Shown here piece by piece: positions 1-11,564 of a DNA stretch of 64,000 bases; the first letter of the stretch is position 1; each line of letters starts with the position of its first letter. The notes beneath the pieces were generated by a model. It was given only the letters and a program-made list of their open reading frames with translations. It was not told the DNA's origin and searched no databases. This DNA is from Globodera rostochiensis (lineage: Eukaryota > Nematoda > Chromadorea > Rhabditida > Heteroderidae), in NCBI GenBank assembly GCA_018350325.1, contig JAEVLN010000005.1, forward strand, positions 2,862,142 to 2,926,141. Reading direction: 5' to 3'. A program made the translations under genes and the position numbers.

Positions 1-3000
1 CGCCAAACGACGGTGATGACCAACGACGGGTCCGGTACGGTTGGCTGTCCTTGTTCCTGTTGTTGCTGGTGATGTCCACCACGGCGCTGCTGATGGGTCT
101 GCTGACACCCAGGTGTGGGGTTGGGGATGGATCGGTTTAAATTTGATCGAGACTTTTCAAGGCCCGAGACCGAAAAAACCCGAGACTTTCGAGACCCGAG
201 GGAGACTTTTCAAAACCCGAGACCGAAAAAACCCGAGACTTTCGAGCCCCGAGACTCCAAAAAAACCAAGACCTTTCGAGACCCGAGGCCCGAGGCCTGA
301 CCCCGAGACTCGAGGCGCCGAGAGAGCTCCCAAAAAACTCGAGACCCCAAAAAACCCCGACACCTTTTGAGGTTCGAGACCCCCCAAAAAAACTGTTTAT
401 AAAATGAAAAATTCAATTAGTGATGTAAGAGGTTGTTGTTTAACTTTCATTTACAATTCCAGCTGGCAGGTCGTCTATTTGGAGGTGGGCGGGCATATAA
501 GTGATTAGTATTTTGATTGCTTTTTATTGATGCAAGGAAATTATTTGTTTCTTTTAAATAAATAATTTCTATTAATTAATTGGGTGTGTATATTTATTAA
601 TTAATGTGCATTATTCAATTTTAGGTACATTTTAAATTATATTTGATGTTTGTGTTAAAGGACGGTCGAACGGAACATCACCACGGGCTGTGGTTGGACT
701 GCAAGCGCGACTATTCCTACGACTACGGCCGACCTCGGGAATACTACGAGACATTGCATCGGTTGGTTGACAAAAAAACAAAATTTCGAAAACCCCGAAA
801 AAAAACCCCGACATTTTTAGGCGTTTTGATTTGGCCGGTCCATTCGACCAATTTTGGCTGCCCTCACTGTTGTGCGTGTTCAAATTTGACTATTGGCTGG
901 ACGACCAGGATTGGTGGGCGGGCAAAATTATTTTTATAAAATATATTTTTGAATTAGACCAATTTTAATGATTAAAAATTAAAAAAAAAATTATCTTTTT
1001 GTAACCACCGATGGGTTTTTTTTGTAAATTGTTGATGAATTTTTTTTGCAGGTATGAATTTGGCTACGACGAAAATCGCTTGTGGGGTGATGCTTATCAA
1101 CATCTTTTTCTTGGTAACAAAATATAAAATGCATTTTTTAAATTAAAATTTATGCTTAGGAGTCTAAAGAAAAACAGATCATTTACTGATTAACTGATCA
1201 GACAGAGTCGATTATGGAGGCTTAGAGTCCAAAGAGGAAAAGATCACTCACTCTGATCAGACAGAGTCTATTAGGCTTAGGCTTAGGAGTCTAATCAATT
1301 AGCAAATAATTTATTAAGGTTGGAAAATTGCTGCGTTCGTTGCCCATTTGATCGCTGCAATTTGTTCACTGTTTTCTATTTTAATGATCATTTGTGCTTA
1401 TTGTCATCGGTAAAATCAAAACATCAATTTTTTATTTTTGTTCAAAAGTATTTAAAAATTATCACTAATCTTTGAATAATTTCAATCTTTCCAGCCTTTG
1501 CACTTGCGTGGCGGCGGTGCTCGTCACTCTGTCGGTGGTGTCCGGCCTCGGGGGCAACGTGGTGTTCTACGCGTTCGCCAGTGATCAGAACACAAACATT
1601 ATCAAGGAGGAGGACGGCATTTACGAGGTGAACGAACCACACAACAACATCTATAAAATTTTCTAAGAATTTTTAATAAAATGTCCGGAATTTGGAAATT
1701 GGAATTTCGGCTCCCAAAAATGCCTGGAATTGAAATCTCAGGTCCCAAAATGTCTGGGAACCGGAATTTCGGAACCAAAAATGCCCGGAAATCCGGAATC
1801 CGGTTACATCTCTGATCAGGCGGTTATATTTTTGAATTTGAAAATTGATTGCGTTTCAGTCCGTCCGGCTCAGTAACGCAGCTCCGGAGCCGGGGCTAAA
1901 ATTTGAAAAAGGTGGGAGATCCGGGGCCATTAAATTGCGAGTTTGAATTTGCTTGGCTCTGGGGCTGGGAGCTTGTTGAGCTGATGACTTTTGTGAATGG
2001 TCCCGATTCGGTGCCAGAAATTTTAATTGCTTAAAACATTGCCTTTGTTTGGTTCAGAAAGCACTGATCAGGCTAATTTGGGGATCAATATTCAAATTCA
2101 TAATGGATTTCTGATCATATCTCTTAAACTATTATCATTGTTCACTCAAAATGCACTCTGATCAACAAAAGATTTTGCACATAGTTAACTTTTCGCCGAT
2201 CAATAGACATGGGTGATTGGTCTAGTGGTATGATTCTCGCTAAATTAAATTACCTTTCACTTTTTACAAACCATTTTTAAAAACTAAAATATTTCTTATT
2301 AAATTATTTATTTTTCTGTTTGATGTGAATGTGAATAATTTTGGCCCTGAAATATTTTGAAGGAATAGCTTTAACAGCCCAATAAACACGCGAAATGCTT
2401 GATTGATCAAAAAGCTAGCACGGAACGATTATTCATAATGCGATTATAAATGATAATAAAAGGCCTTTTTAAGGCGATAACACCAATGGGTGATTGGTCT
2501 AGTGGTATGATTCTCGCTTCGGGTGCGAGAGGTCCTGGGTTCAATTCCCAGATCACCCCAACCTTTTTTTAGAATTTTCTTCAAATTCAATTAGTGTTAT
2601 TTAAACAATTAGCGTCATATGTTATTGTTTAAAAAACATTTTCGACAATTTTAAATAATTTTGACGACATTCAAAAAACGATTTGTGTTCAGCAACATTT
2701 TGGCTGGTCCTTTTGGGTGTCCATCGTCGGCAACTGTTTGATGCTGTTCACCTCGCTGCTGGGCTGTGTGGCGACCAAAGCCGTGCTGGGCAAAAGCCGG
2801 ACTAAATTCATCAAAATTCAGGTCGTCGTCTTTGGTTACCTATTTTAAATTTAATTTTTAAATTTTTTTGGGCCTCAAATTGCCTGCTTTTAACCGGGAA
2901 TAGGAAAATGGAAGATTTTCATCCCATGATTCCCGGGTTTGAAGTGCTTGCTTTATACTACGGTCTCGTGTTTTTTTTGTTGTTCCAAAACTCCCACTTT

Positions 3001-6000
3001 TGAACAATTCTATTATGAGTATTATAACCATTTTTATTAAATCGAATTTAAGAAAAATTTTCACAAATAGACCGACGACGATTTTGATGATGACAATACC
3101 CAACTTTTGCGCCTTTCCGCCACTTCTTCCACATATGTGCCACAACAACAACAGCAGCAGCACCAAAATGGGACCAATCGCCGGCAGCACCAACAACAAC
3201 AACAACAGAAACAATTTGGACGTTCCCCCCAACGGTCGACCATCTACAGAATTGAGTCGAACGACCTGCGACGGTGGGAGCGGGAACGAATGCGCACGGT
3301 GGAAAAGGCAAACAAACATTTAGTATACTGTAACAAAATTAATAAATTAATTTGTTTTCCAAAATGCGCTTTTTTATCATTTTTTCATTTTTTCTAGTAG
3401 GGCAAGAAATGCGGATATTTGGCGATCCGCCAAAGGAATAAAATCCGGATATTTTGGCAGTTATTAGCGGACTGGGTAAACCGCGAGTCGACGACTCCGG
3501 CGCGGTCCTTTTCAAATTGCGTCTATTTTTGACTCTGGCTCCGGCCCTGAACTGCTTGCTGTTCAACTTCGGCTTTTAACGACTCCGGAGCCGGAGTTTT
3601 CCCCCAGCACTGGGTCTTTTGCTAGTGTTGTTCCCCAAACCTTTGCGGGGGTGGGAATGTCGGGGGCAGGACGCGGAACGGGCACCAAAATGTCGTCGGC
3701 TCGGCGGTCCGGGTCTCGGGCGCGGTATTTATCCAACTCGCTACTTTTAGACTGAATTCTTTTTTTTCTCTGCTCTCTTATAGAGTAACACTATCTCGCT
3801 TTGGTGCATTTCTCTATTTAACACACGGGCTGGCGAGTTGGGTGTCGTCCGTCTCGCGCCCTCCCCCCCCCCCGGCATAGCTAAAGCAATTTTTTAAAAG
3901 AATTTTCCGATCGGAGGATTTTTGATCACCGGATAACCAACCGATCTTATTGTCTTCCCAACGGCTCGTAGTTGCTTTAGGAAGGCCATTTCAAGCGGAC
4001 CAACTCCATGCCGATGATTCGGCGCCAGTTTGTTGACCAACAAATGCAAAATGCTTCGTCCATTTCGGACCTTTCACGTCCCATCGTCGCCGGAGGCGCC
4101 TCTCATCCGGTGGGATGCTTTTTATTTGATTTTTATTTTCTAAATTTGCTTTTGTCGCAGTTTTTCCCGCGTCGAGACTCGCCAATGGTCAATGATCATG
4201 AGCTTGCCGGCGGTGCCGCAATGGACGTGATCTACGAATATGTGGACCAGGCTTCGCTGTCGTTGGCCTCCACGCTGAAGGCCGGCGACTTTGTGTAGGG
4301 ACGGGGGACTCCAAAACAAATAAATAATTTTCTGATAAAATTTAATTAAAATTAAGCTAATATTTAATATAATTAAACAATTCAGCCGCTCAAAGAGTAA
4401 GCTGAATGTGTACGATCCGGTGCCGGCGTTCAGCAATGGCAACCAACAGCGTCGCGTTGAGAGCACATCCATCGGCATTGTCCAAAACAGATCAGCACCA
4501 GCTGCAGCTGATCACCACCACCACCAGCAGCAGCAACAGCAGCAGCGGCAGCAGCAGTTGCTTCGATTGGAGAGGCGAGAAATGTTTGAGGTAAACAAAC
4601 CTGCACCAAAAATGGTGCCAAAATATGCATTTTAACAATTTTGCAATTTTAAAATGGCCAAAAAAGAAAACCCCAACGTAACAACACCTTTTTTGAGCTA
4701 ATTTTATCGAAACTTTCCGTTCTCTAATTTTTTTTATAAAATTAAATATTTTATTCATTTATTTTTAAAAAAATATCTAAGTTAGGTAAATAAATTCTTT
4801 TTGAAATGTTTGCACTTTTTTTTGTTAATTAAAAAAATAAATTTTTAATTTAATAATAATAAAAATAACGAAAATTTTAAGACAGCAAATGTCGCGGACA
4901 CGGAATATTTGCAGCCAAAGAGTTTGACCAGCGGCGGCAGCAGTGGAGGCGATAATCATTCGTCCAATTCTTCATCTGCCGCAGGGCGCCAAACACCGCT
5001 AATTGTTCCGATCGCTGCCAATAATGCCGCTTTTCGTGGTCATAATTCAATTTTAGTAGCAAAATTGGAAAATTCAATTTAAATAAACCTCAGAAATCAG
5101 AGCCATCAGACATGGATGGGGGATATGGCCTGGATCCAAAATTGACGGCTTTTTTTGTTTGTTTGTTTGTGAATCCCACCAGCCCTTGAGGGGCGCTTTT
5201 AGCGATCAGAATGTTTTATAATTGGATCTGGTGGGACTTTTAAGCACATGTACCTAACTGCTGGTGGTTTTTTGGTGTCGGATAAATCCCCGGAGCAATA
5301 TAGTAACTCTTTTTGCTTTTGTAGGTGCCCGGCGGGGCCGACAGGTGCCGGCGGGAAATTTTTGAAAATTGTGTGCCCAAATTTGGCTATTTTTACCCGG
5401 CCTGTGCAGGAATTTTCTTAACCGTACCCGCGGTTACGGTTAACCGTGCACAGGCCTGTGGGAAATTGGGTCGGTGGCGGCACTTTTTTGAATAATCCCG
5501 AGAAAAATTCCAAGTCCGTCAAAAATGTATAAAAAATTTGGTTTAAAATGTTTCTTTTTTTTTGTGTCATTTTTTAATTTGACCCAATTTTTTAGGCTTT
5601 TCTCGCGAACGGCCCGCTGTGCCGCCGGCGCCGCCCACAACTTCGTCGTCGTCCACTTTTGAGGCGACGCCGGCGGCGGTGCCTCCCCAAATTCCGCTGG
5701 ACACTTTCCCCCACAAAACGCAGCAACACCAACGGCAGTGGGAGGCAAAAATGTTGCTGGAGCTGAAGAAGCAGCAACAACAACAACAACAGCAGCAGCA
5801 GCACATGGCGGAGGAGGACAAACAACAACAGCAGCTGCAACACAACATCCACTACCATCAGCAGAAACCGGCACCGGTACACCTTTTAGTAAAAAGTTGT
5901 CAAGAGCAAGGGAATTAAATACATGGCACACCAAATTGTTGGGTTGGCAATGTGCTTGTTGTTGTCGTGGTTCCGGTGAATTCTTCATGGGTATCCGAAA

Positions 6001-8775
6001 CGAACCGGAAAAATCCCGATTCTACGGTTCGGTCCGGTGTCTCCGGTCTCGGAACTGACAACCGGACACGACAATCCCGATTCCATTCGTCTCGGGACAC
6101 CCGGGGGAGGGGGAAAAGATCCACCCCATCCTCCATCTGCTGAATGAATTGAGAGAAACCCCCCGGGGGGGGGGGATTTATTGCAAAACTGACTTTATTC
6201 GATAACATATCTAATAAAAGAACATAAGGCAAAAGCGTTTTAAATAAACGCTTTTGAAGATGAATTAAATTGACAACATTTTGGACAATGATTTTAATTT
6301 TGGCGTTTTATTTATGCGTTCATGGCTATATCTTCCTCTGAATTCCAATCTCCATTCATTTACAACTGCGCGAAGATGCTGAACACTTGCGCTACATTTT
6401 AAGAAAATTTAAATTTGTTTTTTTGAATTTGTGCCGTGCCGTACCCGGCCCAAAATGCGTTGTTCACTTCGTCCGCCACGCGTTGTTGAATTGCATTCGC
6501 TGTGCAAATGTCGTGACGTCGAATTGCGGCGTTGAACGCGCGCCGCAATTGTGGCGTTATGCCGTGCTGGGTTGGGTCGAACAATTTGCGCACTTTTTAA
6601 AAATTGAAAATTCTTTTGAATAAACAAAATATATTTAATATATGCATACACATACACATTAAAATTATCAAAAGTATAACCTTTTTATCTTTGATTAATT
6701 AATTACCATGAAAAGCATCGCCGCCGGCTAACGCACCAAAGCCGCAAACAAAGAAAAAAGTGCAATAATTCATTACAAAAAAAAAGAAGAAAGAAATTAT
6801 AACAATTTAAATTTTTTCAACAAATTTAACGCGACGCATTCATTCATTGTTTGAGAGCAAAAATGGGACAAAAACAGCCCAATTTTGGCCGGCGACACGG
6901 CTCAAGTGGTCGTCGTCCGTCGCGCGCACTTTTGTGACAAAATGCCCAAATTAATTTTTCAAAAAATGGGCACACTGTTAAAAAGCATTAAAAATAATTG
7001 TTGTTCAACAATTTTAAAAGCATTTTTGAGTTTTAATTTATTTGAAAACTTAAACAATTTTGAACACACGACAATTTTCAAAAGAATTTTGAGTTTCTTT
7101 TTATTTGCAACAACAAAAAACAAATTTTAAATTCAGCCCATCGGCCGGGCGAGGCCCGCCTCCGAACGGCGGTTGTGCCCGCCAATTCTCAGCGACGTGC
7201 CGACACCGCCAACGGCCCCCGCCGCTACAGTACCGTCGGTGGCAACGGTGCCAACAACTGTCGCTACAGTAGCCAGGGACGACGTGTACCGTATCCAAAT
7301 AAACACTTTTCAACCGATGGCGGACGACGCACGGCACTCATCGTTTCTCGGCACATTTAACAACAAGTATAGCAGGTGAATTAATACTGGTTTTAAATAA
7401 TATTAGGTACCTAAATACTTTCTATTCCTTAATTAGGTAATTATAACGTAACCTTTTCAATCAAAAAGGTCCATCACCGATTTGGTGCCGGCGGGCATTG
7501 GCCAGGACTCATTCGTCCGCGCAGCATTCGAAAGGGGCCCTCCGACTGAATCGTCCGAGCAGAGGCAAGCAGACGAGCGACCAGCGCTCAAATTGCAAAT
7601 TTTTTTTTTCAAAAAAAAACATTTTCAGTACGACGCCCACGGCACTTTCGTCAGCAGCAGCGGCGGCACACAGCGATTACCGTCCACCGACCTTTTTGGG
7701 CGTGGAGGCGCTGCCACCGCCGATGGGCTCAACATTGCTTCGGCAACGCCTTGGCTCTAACCCGTCGGCAACAACAACCCTTCGGGGGTTAAAAATTTTT
7801 GCTGCAAATTTTATGTTTAATTTCCAAGCCTATTGGCAACCCTTTGGGGGTTTTATGTTTTTTTAATTTCTAGTCCAGCCCCTCGGCAACAACAACCCTT
7901 CAGGGGTTAAAATTTTTGCCGCAAATTTTTATGTTTAGTTTCCAAGCCCATTGGCAACCCTTTGGGGGTTTTATGTTTTTTTAATTTCCAACCCATCGGC
8001 AACAACAACCCTTCGGGGGTTAAAAATTTTTGCTGCAAATTTTATGTTTAATTTCCAAGCCCATTGGCAACCCTTTGGGGGTTTTATGTTTTTTTAATTT
8101 CCAGTCCAGCCCCTCGGCAACAACAACCCTTCAGGGGTTAAAATTTTTGCCGCAAATTTTTATGTTTAGTTTCCAAGCCCATTGGCAACCCTTTGGGGGT
8201 TTTATGTTTTTTTAATTTCCAACCCATCGGCAACAACAACCCTTCGGGGGTTAAAAATTTTTGCTGCAAATTTTATGTTTAATTTCCAAGCCCATTGGCA
8301 ACCCTTTGGGGGTTTTATGTTTTTTAAATTTCCAGTCCAGCCCCTCGGCAACAACAACCCTTCAGGGGTTAAAATTTTTGCCGCAAATTTTTATGTTTAG
8401 TTTCCAAGCCCATTGGCAACCCTTTGGGGGTTTTATGTTTTTTTAATTTCCAACCCATCGGCAACAACAACCCTTCAGGGGTTAAAAAATTTTTGTCGCA
8501 AATTTTTATTTGAAATTTTATTTTCAAAAATGTTCAGGCCCGACTTGAGGAACGGAGGAGGCGGCACTCCTCCCCAGTCGGAAGCCGACCGATCGCTGGG
8601 CTCAAGCCGTGCCGCCACCTTCCTGGGCAGTCCGCCGACAGCAGCAGGACAAAATGTCCCCAGGACATTTGGTCAAAACGCCTCCGGCAATTCGGGACAA
8701 AGTGCCGACGAGATGGCACCCCGGCGAATGTATTTTGGACAAAATGTCGGCACAGCACCGGGCACAGATGTGTGA
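1..8775 (+). CDS. Clc-like (claudin/PMP22-type) four-TM protein with a long polyQ/Pro-rich tail; 5' partial
   Basis: Exons read as 1-112 (frame 3), 463-484, 661-761, 1052-1113, 1319-1409, 1495-1627, 2693-2821, 3071-3322, 3981-4109, 4161-4294, 4386-4590, 4882-5038, 5596-5876, 7137-7375, 7469-7564, 7629-about 7763 and 8538-8775 (TGA). Phases close at every join. The first seven exons give four hydrophobic segments: TM1 (LSLFLLLLVMSTTALLMGLL), then the claudin-type W..GLW..C loop (WQVVYLE, HHHGLWLDC), TM2 in 1319-1409, TM3 in 1495-1627 and TM4 in 2693-2821. This layout fits nematode Clc-like membrane proteins, a PMP22/claudin-like family. The remaining ten exons encode about 600 residues of acidic, Gln-run (3135-3215, 4525-4560, 5770-5835), Ser/Pro/Ala-rich sequence, presumably cytoplasmic and disordered. 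The exon ending at 7564 uses a GC donor. The tail being one gene with the TM part is inferred from phase continuity; it would be unusually long for the family. The start lies upstream of the window. Confidence 0.72.
1145..1310. repeat. imperfect duplication with TTAGGC-like units inside intron 4
   Basis: Two imperfect copies of a block containing 'gatcagacagagtc' (around 1197 and 1256) precede TTAGGCTTAGGCTTAGG at 1272-1288. TTAGGC is the nematode telomere unit, but three units inside an intron may be chance or a fossil. Confidence 0.5.
2211..2241 (+). pseudogene. 5' half copy of the tRNA-Pro gene
   Basis: 31 bases identical to the first 31 bases of the tRNA-Pro gene 277 bp downstream (GGGTGATTGGTCTAGTGG onward). 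Identity stops in the anticodon loop, and the copy continues into unrelated AT-rich DNA (taaattaaat). It keeps the A box but lacks the B box, T arm and 3' acceptor strand, so it cannot give a tRNA. Confidence 0.9.
2488..2559 (+). tRNA. tRNA-Pro (anticodon CGG)
   Basis: A 72-nt cloverleaf can be drawn: acceptor stem GGGTGAT pairs with ATCACCC, anticodon stem CTCGC pairs with GCGAG around the loop TTCGGGT (anticodon CGG), and the T arm contains GGTTCAATTCC. A- and B-box promoter sequences are intact (TGGTCTAGTGG, GGTTCAATTCC). It sits inside intron 6 of the Clc-like gene on the same strand and has no intron. CCA is not encoded, as expected in a nuclear genome. Confidence 0.96.
7785..8500. repeat. 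tandem repeat, ~231-bp unit made of two ~115-bp halves
   Basis: About three 231-bp units lie in the last intron of the Clc-like gene. Each half carries 'cggcaacaacaacccttc', 'ggggttaaaa' and 'tggcaaccctttgggggtt'. The first half-unit starts inside the end of exon 7629-7763, so the array looks seeded from that exon end. Each unit also carries 'tttccag' acceptor-like and 'ggggttaaa' donor-like motifs. Confidence 0.9.
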
Positions 8776-9690
8776 AGCAAGGCACAAACATTTTGAGAAA
8801 TCTGAATTTTTTCACTTTTTTTCTAAACGGGTCCAATTTTTTATTGATTGACTCCGTGTCTATCAAATTTAAAAAAACGATTTTCTAAGCAAAATTTGCC
8901 AATTCTCATAATTAAAATTATTAAATTCTTTTTTTTTCTATTTATTCCATTTTGAGGCGTTGGCATTTCAAGTTGTTTCATTGTTTTACTCCATTTACTA
9001 GTTGCACTTTTATGATTTTTGAATTTATTTTATTTATTTGCGCCATTTTGTTTATTATTTCGTAAATTTTAAATAGTATAATTAATAAACGACCGATTCC
9101 CACCCCCAAAATGACGCAATTGCCCTTGGCTATGGATGGCGCAGCCCGGAGCCGGAGTTCGGAGACCAAAACCAACGCTTGTCCCTCCCCCTATGGTTTA
9201 CGGGACCTGGACCAGTACTAAAGTGTCCACGCTGGGACTGAAATGTTGGTCCGGGTTTTTTCTAGCTCTGTTATAAATGGTCCCGGCTTTCCGCAAATCT
9301 TCTAAAATATTTATTTTTGTCCCTCAGTCCCAGTTTTTTTGACCGGGACAGTCCCAGGTCCCGGTTTTTCCCAAAAGTCCCGGTCCCGTACTAGTCCCTA
9401 TTCAAAAGTTTTGGCTTTGAGAATTCGCAGATTTGTTGTTAAAATTTTAGTGTTTTTTTTTTGCCTAGACAACTTGTGAACTGTGCTCTCAAGGTTCGTA
9501 AATTTAGATCATATTGGCAAAATATTATGTTTTGTTTAATCCAAAAATTTTTGCCGTATCAAATTCACCCCCTCCGGCGCTATCCCCCCCCCCCCAAATT
9601 CCATAAACTCTCTTTTTTTGTTGTTGCCCTATTCTTTCTTTCTTTATCTTGTGCCCCATCTTCGTCCATATCACATTGGACCCCCCCCCT
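8776..9690. other. no gene seen; AT-rich spacer with a GGGACC-rich fossil repeat
   Basis: 8776-9190 is AT-rich without a supported ORF. 9190-9400 holds degenerate 'gggacc...ggtcccg' motifs resembling the hAT-like family with GGGTTGGAC ends seen at 54794, but no clean TIR or TSD was found. Confidence 0.5.
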
Positions 9691-9694
9691 TTCA

Positions 9695-10075
9695 GGCCGA
9701 AATCATCGCACATTTATCTCAACAAATCCTCCCCCCCCCCCCTCCAATGGACACCGATCCCCCGCCCCCCCCCCCCCCCTCCAATGGACACCGATCCCCC
9801 GCCCCCCCCCCCCGAGGGGACATTCTCAGCAAACTTCGCTTCCCCCCCCCGCCCCGGGTCGCTGCTTTGTTTGACAAATGTTGCCCTTGAGGGCCCCTCC
9901 CACCATCCCCCCGGGGGCGCCCGACCCGCTCGTCCCACCCACTTTTGTACGACAAACACCGACAAAAAGTGCCACAGATGTGCCCGAGGGCCCTCCATCA
10001 TCACCCCCAGTATCGCTTGCGGCCGCCGCCGCCGCGGCGACGGTCTCTCTTTGGCAGTTCGGAGGAAGGCGATAA
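9695..10075 (+). CDS. possible proline-rich exon region (uncertain)
   Basis: After a ttcag acceptor at about 9694, a frame reads AEIIAHLSQQIL, then proline runs from C homopolymers, then GDILSKLRFPPPPRVAALF. A frame shifted by one base carries on from 9878 as a Pro/Ala tail ending VSLWQFGGRR and stop (10075). Stretches between homopolymers look coding, but C runs of 8-17 bases make the frame unreliable. No domain or start is recognised, and it may be non-coding. Confidence 0.25.
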
Positions 10076-10301
10076 CGCGGAAAGTCATTTATAATTCATT
10101 CACTTTCATTTTATGACTGATTTTATGTGACCAAAACAATTTATTACAAATATGTTAATTTGGTCACAAATTGCCTTCCCATTAGTGTTTAACGGGCATA
10201 TGTGACCGATTGATTCCCCCGGACTTTTTGATCCGAAATTTTTCTTTTATTGGGCCCCGGAAATCCTCCGGAAGCTTTTGGCGCTAAAATTGCAAATTCC
10301 G

Positions 10302-10490
10302 CAACTTTTTGTCATCCGTTTAAAAGCCTTTGGTATACTCTAATTATGCAAAGAATTGACTAGAGATTGGATTGATCGAGATTTTCCCAGATTCTCGATC
10401 GAAAAAAATTTCGCAACTTTTTTTTGTCATTTCATCCGTTTAGAAGCCTTTGGTGTACTCTAATTATGCAAAGAATTGACTAGAGATCGG
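10302..10490. repeat. imperfect direct duplication of ~70 bp
   Basis: The block from 'gcaactttttgtcatccgtt' through 'aagaattgactagagat' occurs at about 10302-10370 and again at 10411-10488. The second copy carries a small inserted element (next entry). Confidence 0.8.
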
Positions 10491-10530
10491 ACCCAGATTC
10501 TTGATCAGTCATCAAGTCCGATCTCCTCTA
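10481..10530. mobile_element. 50-bp hAT-like MITE remnant with perfect 8-bp TSD
   Basis: Begins TAGAGATCGGA and ends TCCGATCTCCTCTA, an inverted repeat with a 3-base difference. It is flanked on both sides by GAATTGAC (10473-10480 and 10531-10538). An 8-bp TSD and a TAG...CTA terminus suit the hAT superfamily. Its ends match the element at 28792-28951. Confidence 0.75.
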
Positions 10531-11051
10531 GAATTGACCAGCAGCCAATTTAGGGATTGAAAATGAATGAATAGGTAATTCTTTCTGAGTGTAAAATGCC
10601 GGGAATAATTCGAACTGAATTCTAATCCAACACAGACACCGATAACCGGGTTTTAGACCCCGATTAATCAACAATTTTCAAAGTTTATTGGCCAGAAAAT
10701 CATTTAATTATTGTGCCATTGATCAGTTTATGATGGACAAATGCCCACAAATTGTGATGCTTTTCCAAATGAGAAGCTGCCCCGTCCCGTCGTCCTCACC
10801 TTCCCCACATTTGTTCACCCACCCAACCACCGGGGTCTGTTCTGTCTGTGCCCGCCCCGCCCGTCCGTCCATCATTTTTTCTTCACCATTTGCACATCAT
10901 AAAATGAGGGGGGGGGGGGGGGGGAGTGTCACAATGCCACATAATCAGCAGATGTTCTTCTTTTATTTATTGCCACAAGAAGGACGACTGACTGACTGTC
11001 TGACCACCACAAAATTGTGCGCCCCGGCACAAATTTTTTAACATTAAAATT

Positions 11052-11505
11052 ATGGCCTGGATAAGACCGGGTAATATCCGGCCCCCCGGATACCGGATAC
11101 TCGGGATTCTGGACACCCGGGATTCTGGACACCCGGATGCCCGGGATCGGATCTGGACAACCGGATATTTGGGATTTTGGACTCCCGGGATCTGGACAAC
11201 CGGATATCCGGGGTTCTGGACACCCGGATGCCCGGGATCGGATCTGGACAACCGGATACTCGGAATTCTGGACTCCCGTGATTCTGGACAACCGGATACT
11301 CGGGATTCTGGACACCCGGGATTCTGGACAACCGGATACTCGGGATTCTGGACACCCGGGATTCTGGACAACCGGATACCGGTTCCGGATAATTCACCAA
11401 AACATCCGGACACCCGCAATTCTGGACACCCGGATACCCGGGGTTTAACCCGGGATTCTGGACACCCAAATACCGGTCCCGATATATCCATTTTTATCCA
11501 CACCC
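11052..11505. repeat. GC-rich degenerate minisatellite, probably inside an old hAT-like element
   Basis: About 25 variants of 'ggacacccgggattctgg' and 'acaaccggatactcgg'. The left edge (ggcctggataagaccggg) and right edge (ggtcccgatatatccat ... cacaccctat) resemble the ends of the hAT element at 51722-53596. Long ORFs on both strands here follow from the repeat and are not supported as genes. Confidence 0.7.
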
Positions 11506-11564
11506 TATTTCTAATTGGCTTACAATTTGTTAACAAATTTTGTAGAAAAAATTTTGGTTGAAAA

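Noticed and set aside
7785..8500. CRISPR-like regular repeats
   Set aside because: Units are long and contiguous with no unique spacers, and the genome is eukaryotic.
9649..10116. 155-codon proline-rich + ORF
   Set aside because: Frame depends on the exact length of C homopolymers. A neighbouring frame reads better after 9878, so only a low-confidence region is reported.
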